Shown here one piece after another: positions 33,194-42,384 of a stretch of 64,000 nt of DNA. This DNA comes from Commensalibacter papalotli (GTDB lineage Bacteria > Pseudomonadota > Alphaproteobacteria > Acetobacterales > Acetobacteraceae). The notes under the pieces are model-generated. The model did not search any database, was not told the DNA's origin, and was given only the letters and a program-made list of their open reading frames with translations. Both the position numbers and the translations under genes were made by a program. The DNA lies in NCBI RefSeq assembly GCF_947179115.1, contig NZ_CAMXCI010000001.1, positions 124,001-188,000 of the forward strand, read 5' to 3'. The stretch's first letter is position 1; every line of letters begins with the position of its first letter.

Positions 33194-34477
33194 ATGTCAT
33201 CACAAGTACAAATCGCATTATTGAATAAAAAATTAATATATATTTTGATATTTGTTGCTATTTTTTTTGTTATTGCAGCTAGAAGGCCTGATATTCTTTT
33301 ACATCCTCAGCTTTGGGCCGAAGATGGTAAAATTTGGCTTTCAGGAGCATATAATCAAGGGATATATTCTTTTCTTTTACCGCAAAATGGATATTATCAA
33401 ACAATTTCTAGACTGACTTTTAGTATTGGATTGCTATTTGGTTTGTCTAAAGCAGCTTTGGTTGCAAATATTATTGCTATATCAATACGTTGTTGCTTGG
33501 TGATGTTTATTTTATCTTCAAGAATATCGTTTATTCATATATCTTACCGTATTGCAGCTGTTATTTATTTTTTATTTATGCCGAATCTCTCTGAGGGATA
33601 TGTTAATATAACTAATGTACAATGGTATTTGTCTATATATCTTTTTATGATTATTTTTGCCGATGATGCCGAAAGTTTTAGTTGGAAGTTACATGATTAT
33701 ATTGTTTTGATTATTGCTGCATTGAGTGGTCCTTTTGTCATTTTTTTATCTGCATGTTTATTTATTAAACGGGTTGCACAATGGGGTGGTATAATTAATG
33801 CTGTGAAGCGAATTAATTATTTTGATATAATAATGGTTATTTGTTTTGTTATACAAGCTCTTGCCATTATTTTAACTGTCAGTTCACATGCACGATCTTC
33901 AGCTCCTTTAGGAGCTAGCTTTTCACTATTAATTAAAATTTTATCAACTCGTATCGTTTTGGGAACTTTTTTTTCTAACGATATGGTTTTTAATTTTGCG
34001 TCTAAAGAATGTTTTGTTTTTTTTAAAGGCTGGTTAAGTTTTGCTTTGATGTTTGTGGTTATGATTAGTATTTGTAAAGCAATTATATCTTCTGGATGGC
34101 GTTTTTGGATATCTGTAATTTTCCCTTCATTGATTATTGGTTTTACTTTGGCTAATCCAATGATGAGTTTAACAGAGGATCAATGGCCAACTTTTTTGAT
34201 ACCAGGTGGAGGAGAAAGATACTTTTTTATTACTAATTTTGCTTTTTTTTGTTTCATTTTATTTATAATTAGCCAAATGGGAAAATTCTCGCAGGCTTTA
34301 TTATCTTGTTTAATGATATGCATAGTACCTTTGTTCTTTTTAAATTTTTCGATACCACCTTTGGCTCATGTTGGGTTTAGAGAGGATATTAAAAAATTTG
34401 ATTTGCTACCAAAAGGGCAAGAAATGTCTATTCGAATTAACCCACAAGGTTGGCAGATGGATTTAAAAAAGAAATAA
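33194..34477 (+). CDS. polytopic membrane protein, possibly GT-C-like
   Basis: A 427-residue protein with about ten hydrophobic helices. After the first helix comes RRPDILLHPQLWAEDGKIWLSGA; an acidic WAED after helix 1 recalls the first loop of GT-C lipid-linked-sugar glycosyltransferases, but no family can be named with certainty. It is 19 bases after the preceding unknown gene and very AT-rich even for this genome (many TTT/ATT codons), as seen in some glycan-locus membrane proteins. Operon with the DegT gene is likely. Confidence 0.68.
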   Translation: MSSQVQIALLNKKLIYILIFVAIFFVIAARRPDILLHPQLWAEDGKIWLSGAYNQGIYSFLLPQNGYYQTISRLTFSIGLLFGLSKAALVANIIAISIRCCLVMFILSSRISFIHISYRIAAVIYFLFMPNLSEGYVNITNVQWYLSIYLFMIIFADDAESFSWKLHDYIVLIIAALSGPFVIFLSACLFIKRVAQWGGIINAVKRINYFDIIMVICFVIQALAIILTVSSHARSSAPLGASFSLLIKILSTRIVLGTFFSNDMVFNFASKECFVFFKGWLSFALMFVVMISICKAIISSGWRFWISVIFPSLIIGFTLANPMMSLTEDQWPTFLIPGGGERYFFITNFAFFCFILFIISQMGKFSQALLSCLMICIVPLFFLNFSIPPLAHVGFREDIKKFDLLPKGQEMSIRINPQGWQMDLKKK

Positions 34478-34493
34478 GCTATCAAATGAATGA

Positions 34494-34527
34494 GTAGTAA
34501 ATAAATATTTTTATTTTTATTTACTAC
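34494..34527. terminator. bidirectional terminator between glycan locus and ABC-F gene
   Basis: GTAGTAAATAAA (34494-34505) pairs perfectly with TTTATTTACTAC (34516-34527) around a T-rich loop. It lies between two convergent genes. The flanking T runs are short, so efficiency may be modest. Confidence 0.55.
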
Positions 34528-34538
34528 ATTGTTTTAAG

Positions 34539-36428
34539 TTACTCTTGATTTTCTTCCAACTCTGTATGGAGTTCTAGCCATAACTCTTCAGCTTCGGTTT
34601 GTTGTTTTTGAAAATCAGCCATTTTAATCTGAATGGCGGTGATTTCTTCTGGTTTGGCAGAGCTATAAAATTTTGTATCGGAAAGTTTATCCTCTAGTTT
34701 TTGAATCTCAGAAGCGCATTTGTTCATTATTTTTTCAGCATCTTTAATTTTGTTACGTAAAGGTTGAAGTAATTTACGTTTTTCTGCTCTTTCTTTTCGA
34801 GCTTCTTTTTGAGAGCTGCCACCAGAGTTACTTTCTGATTTTGCTTGTTGATTGGCTTCTTTTCGTTGATCATCCAACCATTGGCGATACTCTTTAATAT
34901 CTCCATCAAAGGACGCCACGGTACCGTTATTAACGAGCCACAAGGTGTCTGCGATTAATTCAATCAAGCGTGCATCATGGGAAATAAGAATAACTGCACC
35001 TTGAAAGGCTGACAGAGCATGAACCAAAGATTCCTTGGCATCCAGATCCAGATGGTTTGTTGGCTCATCAAGCAGTAAAATATTGGGGTTATGACGTGTG
35101 GCTAATGCCAGTACTAACCGTGCTTTTTCTCCACCAGACAAAGAGTTGACTTTGGTATCTACACGATCTGCATCTAAACCAAAACGTGCAAGTTGAGCAC
35201 GAAGTTCGGTAGGAGCAGCTTTGGGTAAAGCAGTTTGAATATGTTGAAGAGGGGTTTGCTCGGGGATAAGATCTTCCAGTTGATGCTGGGCAAAATATCC
35301 TACAGATAATTTAGGATTATTTTGAATAGTGCCGGTAAAAGGGTTTAACCGTCCAGCTATCAGCTTAATAAAAGTTGATTTACCATTACCATTCGCTCCC
35401 AACAAGGCAATACGATCATCGGGGTCAATACGTAGGGAGAGATTAGATAGAATAGTGCGATCCCCATATCCAGCATTTACTTGGTGCAAAGTAATCAGCG
35501 GTGGAGGAAGTTCTATGGGTTGTGGAAACTCAAAGTGAATAGGGGTTTCTTCAACGATTGCTTGTAATGGTGGTAGTTTTTCAAGGGCTTTTAATCGAGC
35601 TTGTGCTTGGCGTGCTTTGGTGGCTTTGGCTCTGAAACGATCTACAAAAGACTGCATATGCGCGCGTTTGGCGGCAATTTTTTCGACTTCTCTATTTTGC
35701 TGTAAGGCTTTTTCATTTTTAATACGAATGAACTCTTCATACCCACCGATTGTCAAAGAAAGTTTGCGTTGATGTAAATGGGCGATCGCATTAACAGAGC
35801 TGTCTAATAAGTTACGATCATGACTGACGATCAAAGCGCTACCAGGAAAAGCCTCTAACCAAGATTCTAACCATAAGGTAGCTTCTAAATCCAAATGGTT
35901 GGTAGGCTCATCAAGTAATAAAAGATCAGGATTTAAAAACAAGGTGCTGGCCAAGGCAACACGCATACGCCATCCACCAGAAAAATCAGAGACTGAACGT
36001 TGTTGGTTTTCTTCGTTAAAGCCCAACCCTGCTAAAATAATAGCAGCGCGGGCAGGGGCGCTGTCGGCATTAATTGCGATAAGACGTTCGTGGACTTCTG
36101 CCAGTCTATACCCATCTTGGATTGTTTCTGCTTCGTGCAATAGACTCGCACGTTCTTGATCAGCAGCCAAGACAGTATCAATTAAGGATAGAGGACCAGA
36201 AGGAGCCTCTTGTTTTACACGAGCCATTCTGATTCGGCTTGGAATTAGGATTTCACCATCATCAATAGGCATATCCCCAGCGATAGCGGCCAGTAATGTA
36301 GATTTTCCTGTACCATTACGCCCAACCAATCCTACTTTTTGGCCATTTTCAATGGTTAAAGAAGCATTTTCCAAAAGGGGGCGACCGAAAATGCGAAGGG
36401 TCAGATTATTGATAACCAGAGTGCTCAC
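34539..36428 (-). CDS. ABC-F family ATPase (Uup/YheS-like)
   Basis: A 629-residue soluble protein with two ABC domains. Walker A sequences are GRNGTGKS (36-43) and GANGNGKS in the second half; signatures are FSGGWRMRVALA and LSGGEKARLVLA; both Walker B are LLLDEPTNHLDL. A linker around EKIAAKRAHMQSFVDRFRAKATKARQ lies between, and a coiled coil with a Lys/Glu-rich tail ends the protein. No membrane domain: ABC-F proteins bind ribosomes and relieve stalling. The start is GTG at 36428. Exact subfamily (Uup versus YheS) is open. Confidence 0.9.
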   Translation of the reverse strand: MSTLVINNLTLRIFGRPLLENASLTIENGQKVGLVGRNGTGKSTLLAAIAGDMPIDDGEILIPSRIRMARVKQEAPSGPLSLIDTVLAADQERASLLHEAETIQDGYRLAEVHERLIAINADSAPARAAIILAGLGFNEENQQRSVSDFSGGWRMRVALASTLFLNPDLLLLDEPTNHLDLEATLWLESWLEAFPGSALIVSHDRNLLDSSVNAIAHLHQRKLSLTIGGYEEFIRIKNEKALQQNREVEKIAAKRAHMQSFVDRFRAKATKARQAQARLKALEKLPPLQAIVEETPIHFEFPQPIELPPPLITLHQVNAGYGDRTILSNLSLRIDPDDRIALLGANGNGKSTFIKLIAGRLNPFTGTIQNNPKLSVGYFAQHQLEDLIPEQTPLQHIQTALPKAAPTELRAQLARFGLDADRVDTKVNSLSGGEKARLVLALATRHNPNILLLDEPTNHLDLDAKESLVHALSAFQGAVILISHDARLIELIADTLWLVNNGTVASFDGDIKEYRQWLDDQRKEANQQAKSESNSGGSSQKEARKERAEKRKLLQPLRNKIKDAEKIMNKCASEIQKLEDKLSDTKFYSSAKPEEITAIQIKMADFQKQQTEAEELWLELHTELEENQE

Positions 36429-36552
36429 AACGTTGCTCGTGTAAAATAGTGTAAATAATGATCGACAAAATAATAAAATTTCCTTTATTTACCAATAACG
36501 CGTGTCATTTACAAAGAATGATTTGCTTTATATCGAAATAAGGAAATATATC

Positions 36553-36975
36553 ATGGCTATTCAAAGAACATTATCAATTTTAAAACCAGATGCAACACGT
36601 CGTAACTTAACAGGTAAAATTAATGCTGTTATCGAAAGCACTGGCCTTAAAATTGTTGCGCAAAAACGTTTGCAATTAACCCAAGCTCAGGCAGAAGCTT
36701 TTTATGCAGTTCATAAAGAACGCCCTTTCTTTGGTGAGTTAGTATCTTTCATGATCAGTGGCCCAGTTGTTGCTCAAGTTTTAGAAGGCGAAGACGCAGT
36801 TCAAAAAAACCGTGACATTATGGGTGCAACAAACCCTAAAGACGCTGCACCACATACTGTACGTGCTCAATTTGCTGAATCAATCGAAGCTAACTCTGTT
36901 CATGGTTCTGATTCTGCTGAAAATGCAGTAAATGAAATTAAATTCTTCTTTGCTGAAATCGAAATTAACGCTTAA
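36553..36975 (+). CDS. ndk: nucleoside diphosphate kinase
   Basis: The 140-residue NDK that balances nucleoside triphosphates by ping-pong phosphate transfer. RTLSILKPDATRRN at the start and NSVHGSDSAENA with the phospho-His are present. I chose ATG 36553, with AAGGAAA upstream, rather than the longer frame from 36502, because the family starts at MAIQRTLSI. Followed by a strong terminator, so monocistronic. Confidence 0.96.
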   Translation: MAIQRTLSILKPDATRRNLTGKINAVIESTGLKIVAQKRLQLTQAQAEAFYAVHKERPFFGELVSFMISGPVVAQVLEGEDAVQKNRDIMGATNPKDAAPHTVRAQFAESIEANSVHGSDSAENAVNEIKFFFAEIEINA

Positions 36976-37005
36976 TTATTAAGCTGTTTAATTTGCTTTT
37001 TTTGT

Positions 37006-37040
37006 GGGCTGTAAAGGAAACTTTCAGCCCTTTTTGTTTT
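37006..37040 (+). terminator. ndk terminator
   Basis: GGGCTG-AAAG (37006-37016, one bulged T) pairs with CTTTCAGCCC (37021-37030) and is followed by TTTTTGTTTT. Clear Rho-independent terminator. Confidence 0.9.
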
Positions 37041-37118
37041 AATATTTTAAATATTTTTTCTAAAGTAAATGCCTTTTATATTAAGATAAATTTTTATTTT
37101 GTAAGAGGTTATAAGAAA

Positions 37119-37351
37119 ATGTCAGTTACATCTAAAGGTGATCTTAAAAGTGCACTGGAAAAGGCTACTTTAGATCAATTAAATGCCAAATGTAAGCGTG
37201 TAGAAAAGTTTTTTTTGATTGATATCATAAGAAGATTAATATTAGATTAAAAGGAACTAGCCTTAATAATTCATCATTTGAAATAACGGGTGATATTGAT
37301 AATGTTGAAGATGTTACAAAAATAGTTTTGGAACAAATTAAAAAAATGTAG
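37119..37351 (+). pseudogene. small hypothetical gene, probably frameshifted
   Basis: ATG 37119 opens a frame MSVTSKGDLKSALEKATLD... that runs into a TAA at 37248-37250. A continuation in another frame, ending INIRLKGTSLNNSSFE... and LEQIKKM at a TAG (37351), has similar protein-like texture. The switch must occur near 37225-37235, just after an 8-T run. Joined, they would make a protein of about 77 residues. Alternatively the first frame alone is a 43-residue protein. No family recognised. Confidence 0.45.
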
Positions 37352-37391
37352 ATAATAATTATATTTATATTTTGGATCAGGTTATTTCATT

Positions 37392-37428
37392 AAAAAAGCC
37401 CAAGAAATATTCTTTCTTGAGCTTTGTT
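37392..37428 (-). terminator. purMN terminator
   Basis: AAAGCCCAAGAAA (37395-37407) pairs with TTTCTTGAGCTTT (37412-37424) with one mismatch; on the minus strand it is followed by T residues. It lies just past the purN stop. Confidence 0.75.
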
Positions 37429-38046
37429 TTAACCATTTATGAGTGCGTCAACGCTTGCCTCAGGTTCTTCTTTATGTATAAAGTTTTTTAAGACTTGAGG
37501 GTAAAGAAGATGTTCTTGTTTCAATAAACGCTTGGCAAGACTATGCTCTGTATCGTCGGGAAGAATAGGAACAATGGCTTGGCCTAGGATAGGGCCTTCA
37601 TCCATAACTTCAGTGACAATATGCACGGTACACCCATGCACTTTCATGCCAGCCTTGATGGCTTTGGCATGCGTATCCAGACCTGGAAATAATGGTAAGA
37701 TACTGGGATGGATATTAAGAATTTTACCTTCCCAATTATTAATTAAGAATGGGGTTAAAATCCGCATATATCCAGCAAGGCACACCACTGAAATATTGTG
37801 AGCTTGCAGGGCGGCATCAATTTGACGTTCGTGTGCTTGGCGATCTTTGCCAAAACCATGATGGTCTATAACCTGAGTTGGAATACCAGCTTCTCGGGCA
37901 GCATCCAACCCAGCAGCATCAGGGTTGTTGCTGATCACCAGTTTAATAGAGGCAGGAAAAGAAGGTTTTTTACAAGCCTCAATCAGGGCATCCATATTGC
38001 TGCCCCGACCACTGATAAGTATCGCAATCCGTTCTTTAAAAGTCAT
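37429..38046 (-). CDS. purN: phosphoribosylglycinamide formyltransferase
   Basis: The 205-residue folate-dependent GAR transformylase, step three of purine synthesis. It begins RIAILISGRGSNMDALIEAC with the phosphate-binding GRGSN; the catalytic segment contains LAGYMRILTPFLI and NIHPSILPLFPGLDTHAKA with active-site Asn-His. AGGAAA precedes the ATG. It is cotranscribed with purM, 19 bases upstream. Confidence 0.95.
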   Translation of the reverse strand: MTFKERIAILISGRGSNMDALIEACKKPSFPASIKLVISNNPDAAGLDAAREAGIPTQVIDHHGFGKDRQAHERQIDAALQAHNISVVCLAGYMRILTPFLINNWEGKILNIHPSILPLFPGLDTHAKAIKAGMKVHGCTVHIVTEVMDEGPILGQAIVPILPDDTEHSLAKRLLKQEHLLYPQVLKNFIHKEEPEASVDALING

Positions 38047-38065
38047 AAGCGTTTCCTGTTAGGGG

Positions 38066-39181
38066 TTAGTCTTCACCTGAAATAAAGGTAAAGTCTGGAA
38101 AATCGCTAAATTCAACTGTTGGCTCACTGTTTTGATCTTCCGCTGCGGAAATATGACCAATGACATAGGCCTCGGTATCTGTATCTTTGAGTAGCTCATT
38201 AACTGCAGCAACGTCAGAAACAATTAAAATCATACCGATACCACAGTTAAAGACTTTTAACATTTCTTCAGTAGATACTTTTCCCGCATATGCTAACCAT
38301 GAAAAGACAGCAGGCATAGGCCAGCTTTCTCCATCAATAATCGCAACACTTCCTTTGGGCATTACGCGTGGAAGGTTTCCTGGAATACCACCCCCTGTAA
38401 TATGAGCAGCACCATGAAGTAATCCTGCATTATGTAAAGCAATAACAGGTTTAACATATAATTTTGTCGGTGCCAGCAAAGCTTCACCCAAAAGTTGATC
38501 TGGATCAAAAGGAGCAATATCATCCCAAGCAAGATTTTGAGATTTAACGATTGAACGAATTAAAGAAAAGCCATTAGAGTGAGGACCACTAGAAGCCAAA
38601 CCAATAATTTTGGCACCAGGCACGATATTTTGAGGAAGTAAAGAATCTCTTTCGACAGCTCCCACGGCAAAACCGGCCAAATCATAATGACCATGTTGAT
38701 ACATCCCTGGCATTTCAGCTGTTTCGCCACCGATTAATGCACATCCACAATCCTCACAAGCATTACTGATCCCTGTGATAACGCGTTGTGCCTGTTCAAG
38801 TTCCAGCTTTCCTGTCGCAAAATAATCAAGGAAAAATAGAGGTTTCGCCCCTTGGACAATCAAATCATTAACGCACATACCAACAAGGTCAAATCCTAGG
38901 TTGTCACAAAGACTTGTTTCAATGGCCAATAATAACTTGGTACCAACACCATCCGTACCAGAAACGAGGATAGGATCTTTGAACCCTGCGGCTTTGACAT
39001 CAAATAAAGCACCAAACCCCCCAAGATTACCCATGACACCTGGTTGGCGGGTTTTAGAAACAGCTGGTTTGATTGCTTCAATTAAAGCATCCCCAGCTGC
39101 TATATCTACGCCAGACTGTGCATAGGTTGCACTGTCATTTTCACAAGGGGTTTGTTTCGGTTCTGAGAAATCTGAAGTCAT
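38066..39181 (-). CDS. purM: phosphoribosylformylglycinamidine cyclo-ligase
   Basis: The 371-residue AIR synthetase, step five of purine synthesis, which closes the imidazole ring with ATP. Family landmarks are YAQSGVDIAAGDALIEAIKP, VSGTDGVGTKLLLAIE, GGETAEMPGMY, HSNGFSLIR and HITGGGIPGNLPR. The N terminus has about 20 extra residues. Transcribed divergently from hdaA with 119 bases between the starts; purN follows. Confidence 0.96.
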   Translation of the reverse strand: MTSDFSEPKQTPCENDSATYAQSGVDIAAGDALIEAIKPAVSKTRQPGVMGNLGGFGALFDVKAAGFKDPILVSGTDGVGTKLLLAIETSLCDNLGFDLVGMCVNDLIVQGAKPLFFLDYFATGKLELEQAQRVITGISNACEDCGCALIGGETAEMPGMYQHGHYDLAGFAVGAVERDSLLPQNIVPGAKIIGLASSGPHSNGFSLIRSIVKSQNLAWDDIAPFDPDQLLGEALLAPTKLYVKPVIALHNAGLLHGAAHITGGGIPGNLPRVMPKGSVAIIDGESWPMPAVFSWLAYAGKVSTEEMLKVFNCGIGMILIVSDVAAVNELLKDTDTEAYVIGHISAAEDQNSEPTVEFSDFPDFTFISGED

Positions 39182-39300
39182 TATTAAGCAGCCTTTTATC
39201 TATATACTTGAAGTAATTGACGTTGAATTTGATTATGAATGATTTTTGCTTCATATTAAACTTATATTTACGGGCAGATATGATTTTTGGCAAAGCAAGA

Positions 39301-40101
39301 ATGCAGAAAAAAATACAACAACAGCATTTTATAGAGCATTCGCGGCAGTTGGCATTGCCTTTTCCCTATACTCCGCGCTTTATTTACTCAGAATTTATCA
39401 GTGCACCCTCTAATGCAGGGGCCAGAGCGTGGCTGGGAATTAATCAGCGTGTTCGCTCTGTTCCTGATTGGCCAGATCAACGGTTGGCTATATGGGGCGA
39501 TTCTGGTACGGGGAAAACCCATTTGTTACAAATATGGGCAGAAAAAGAATCTGCTTTATTTCTACCAGGATCAATCTTGGCTCAAAATTCTTCGGTTTAT
39601 TGGCTGGAACAAATAAAAGAAGAATGGGTCAAAGCATTGGTTATAGATGATGCAGATATCATCACAAATTCGAATGCATTATTGCATTTATTAAACCTTG
39701 CTAAGGAATTGAACCTTTCTATTATTCTAAGTGGTCGCTCTCCACCAGCACGGTGGGATGTTGGTTTGCCTGACTTGGCTAGTCGGTTGCGGGCAATGAC
39801 GACGGTTAAAATTGAACAGCCAGAAGATGAGTTGTTACGTATTTTATTTTTACGCTTGTTAGCTGAACGACAACTTATCGTATCGTCTTCTATGATAGAA
39901 TGGTTGATTATTCGATTGCCCAGAACGGCTTTTGCGATTCGAGATGCCGTAAATCGTTTGGATAAAGCCACCCTAGCTGATGGAGGTGGGGTTACAAGAA
40001 ATTTAGCAATCCGTGTATTAGAAGATTTACTTTCGTTTGATTTTGTAGAATCATTAAAGGATACTGAGGAGACATTATTTTTTTCTGACTTGAAATTTTA
40101 A
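39301..40101 (+). CDS. hdaA: DnaA-related regulator HdaA
   Basis: A 266-residue DnaA/Hda-type AAA+ protein. It begins with QLALPFPYTPRFIYSEFI, which contains the clamp-binding QLxLPF motif, then Walker A GDSGTGKTH and Walker B ALVIDDAD, and a sensor-2 region with RLPRTAFAIRDAVNRLDK. With the sliding clamp it promotes ATP hydrolysis on DnaA to prevent re-initiation. The start is uncertain: ATG 39301 is used, ATG 39280 and 39235 are in frame. It precedes ppk-ppx, a usual alphaproteobacterial order. Confidence 0.85.
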   Translation: MQKKIQQQHFIEHSRQLALPFPYTPRFIYSEFISAPSNAGARAWLGINQRVRSVPDWPDQRLAIWGDSGTGKTHLLQIWAEKESALFLPGSILAQNSSVYWLEQIKEEWVKALVIDDADIITNSNALLHLLNLAKELNLSIILSGRSPPARWDVGLPDLASRLRAMTTVKIEQPEDELLRILFLRLLAERQLIVSSSMIEWLIIRLPRTAFAIRDAVNRLDKATLADGGGVTRNLAIRVLEDLLSFDFVESLKDTEETLFFSDLKF

Positions 40102-40112
40102 AGTAGGATTCG

Positions 40113-42332
40113 ATGACGCCCAAACCAAAAAATGTTGAGAGTAAACCAGTAAGTCAATCCGTTAACAAAACAACAACGGTGCGAACTCGCAAAGTGGCGC
40201 CTAATCGCAAAGTTGTGCCTGCGCACACAAAGCCAGAAATTGTTACTGTGCCCATTAAAAAAAGCCCAGAGCGATTTATTAATCGCGAATTATCTTGGCT
40301 GGGGTTCAACCAAAGAGTTGTCGAAGAAGCTCAAAATATCAGAAACCCTTTGTTGGAACGGTTACGTTTTTTATCGATCAGTGCTAGTAATCTTGATGAG
40401 TTTTACTCTGTTCGCGTAGCAGGGTTGGCAGGACAAGTCAGAGAGAAATTGATTACATCTTCTCCTGATGGATTAACGCCTGCTCAACAAATGGCTGCGA
40501 TCAGAGAACGTGTAAAAGGCCTGTTTGCAGATCAGCAAGACACTTATACAAAGCTAAAGCAATTATTAGCAGAAACGGGTATTGTTGTTAGTCAGTCTCA
40601 TGATTTAACTCATGATGATCTGTCCTGGTTAAAAACCTATTTTCTAGAGCGAATATTCCCTATATTAACACCTATAGCGCTAGATCCAGCTCATCCTGTT
40701 CCTTTTATACCCAATTTAAATATGGCACTTGCATTACGCTTGATAAGCCAAAGGAATGATCGTAATCGTAAATATGTATTAATTTTATTACCCTCGCAGC
40801 TTCCCAGATTTGTAGCGTTACCCATCTCAACAAAGCATCCTAAAATACAACGCTTTGTTTTATTGGAAGATATTATTACGCAGTTTATATCTATTATATT
40901 TCCAGGTTATAAAATCGGAAATTATGGGCTTCTGCGTGTAATTCGTGATACAGATGTTGAGTTTGAGGAAGAAGCTGAGGATTTAGTACGCTCCTATGAA
41001 ACGGCGTTGAAACGTAGGCGCAGAGGGGTTGTTATTCATCTGGATATAGATAATCAGCTGCCAAGTAAGTTAGCTGATATGGTTGCACATGCGTTGGAAG
41101 TCCCTCCAGAAGAAGTCACTGTGCATCATGGATTATTAGGGATGGTCGATGTAAAACAACTTATTGTTGATAATCGACCTGATCTATTGTTTCCATATTA
41201 TAAATCTCTTATTCCTGCGCGTATTCGTGAATGTGGAGGGGATATTTTTACCGCGCTTCGTTCCAAGGATTTATTAGTTTATCATCCATTTGAAAGCTTT
41301 GATGTTGTTGTACAGTTTTTACGTCAAGCAGCCCAAGATCCTCAAGTGCTGGCTATTAAACAAACGCTTTACCGCACTTCTAGCAACAGTCCAATTGTCA
41401 GAGCCTTGATTGAGGCTGCAGAAAGTGGAAAATCGGTTACGGCTATTGTTGAGTTACGTGCAAGATTTGATGAGGAAGCAAATATTCGTTTGTCACGTGA
41501 TCTTGAGGCAGCTGGTGTGCAAGTGGTTTTTGGATTTGCAGACTGGAAAACACATGCAAAGCTCAGTCTTGTTGTTCGCAAAGAGGGGAATGTTATTCGA
41601 ACTTATGCTCATTTTGGCACAGGAAATTATCATCCGATTACAGCAAAAATATATACTGATTTATCATATTTTACCTGTAACCCCAAACTTACGCGCGATG
41701 CGGCAAAATTATTTAACTATGTAACTGGATATGCACGTCCTTCACAGATGGAATCTATCGCTTTTTCTCCGCTAACTATTCGTAAAACTTTAAATGAGCT
41801 AATTGATCAAGAAATTGACTTTGTGAAAGCGGGTAAGGCAGGTTCCATATGGTTAAAAATTAACTCTTTGGTAGATCCAAGGCTTATTGATCGCCTTTAT
41901 GAAGCGTCTTGTGCAGGGGTTAAGATTTCGATTATTGTTCGCGGGATTTGCTGTTTAAGACCTGGTGTTATTGGATTATCCGAAAATATAAAAGTCAAAT
42001 CCATCGTTGGACGTTTTCTTGAACATGCAAGAATATTTGTGTTCGGCAATGGGCACGAGCTTCCTTCTAAATATGCCAAGGTTTATATGTCTTCTGCTGA
42101 TTGGATGGAACGTAATATGGATCGCCGTATAGAGGAAATGATTCCTATTATTCCAGAGGAAATTCATGATAAAGTGCTTAACCAATTAATGGTTGCAAAT
42201 TTGAAAGATAATTTGCAATCATGGCGTTTGGATCATGATAAAAATTGGCGAAGAGTAGAGCCAACAGATAAGCCTTTTTCGGCTCATGAATATTTCATGG
42301 AAAACCCATCTTTGACGGCAAAAAAGCATTAA
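40113..42332 (+). CDS. ppk1: polyphosphate kinase 1
   Basis: A 739-residue PPK1 that reversibly makes polyphosphate from ATP. It has an N-terminal basic extension of about 45 residues, then INRELSWLGFNQRVVEEA and the phospholipase-D-like catalytic half with THAKLSLVVR, HFGTGNYHP and YTDLSYFT. Catalytic His residues lie in these segments. AGGA precedes the ATG, 11 bases after hdaA. Partner ppx follows, so polyphosphate synthesis and breakdown are encoded together. Confidence 0.95.
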   Translation: MTPKPKNVESKPVSQSVNKTTTVRTRKVAPNRKVVPAHTKPEIVTVPIKKSPERFINRELSWLGFNQRVVEEAQNIRNPLLERLRFLSISASNLDEFYSVRVAGLAGQVREKLITSSPDGLTPAQQMAAIRERVKGLFADQQDTYTKLKQLLAETGIVVSQSHDLTHDDLSWLKTYFLERIFPILTPIALDPAHPVPFIPNLNMALALRLISQRNDRNRKYVLILLPSQLPRFVALPISTKHPKIQRFVLLEDIITQFISIIFPGYKIGNYGLLRVIRDTDVEFEEEAEDLVRSYETALKRRRRGVVIHLDIDNQLPSKLADMVAHALEVPPEEVTVHHGLLGMVDVKQLIVDNRPDLLFPYYKSLIPARIRECGGDIFTALRSKDLLVYHPFESFDVVVQFLRQAAQDPQVLAIKQTLYRTSSNSPIVRALIEAAESGKSVTAIVELRARFDEEANIRLSRDLEAAGVQVVFGFADWKTHAKLSLVVRKEGNVIRTYAHFGTGNYHPITAKIYTDLSYFTCNPKLTRDAAKLFNYVTGYARPSQMESIAFSPLTIRKTLNELIDQEIDFVKAGKAGSIWLKINSLVDPRLIDRLYEASCAGVKISIIVRGICCLRPGVIGLSENIKVKSIVGRFLEHARIFVFGNGHELPSKYAKVYMSSADWMERNMDRRIEEMIPIIPEEIHDKVLNQLMVANLKDNLQSWRLDHDKNWRRVEPTDKPFSAHEYFMENPSLTAKKH

Positions 42333-42384
42333 CTTTCAATCAATACTAAAGATACGTGAACATTAAACGATAAGGGTCATTTAT

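Noticed and set aside
36993..37118. N-terminal extension of the small gene after ndk
   Set aside because: It runs through the ndk terminator hairpin; the ATG at 37119 is the likely start.
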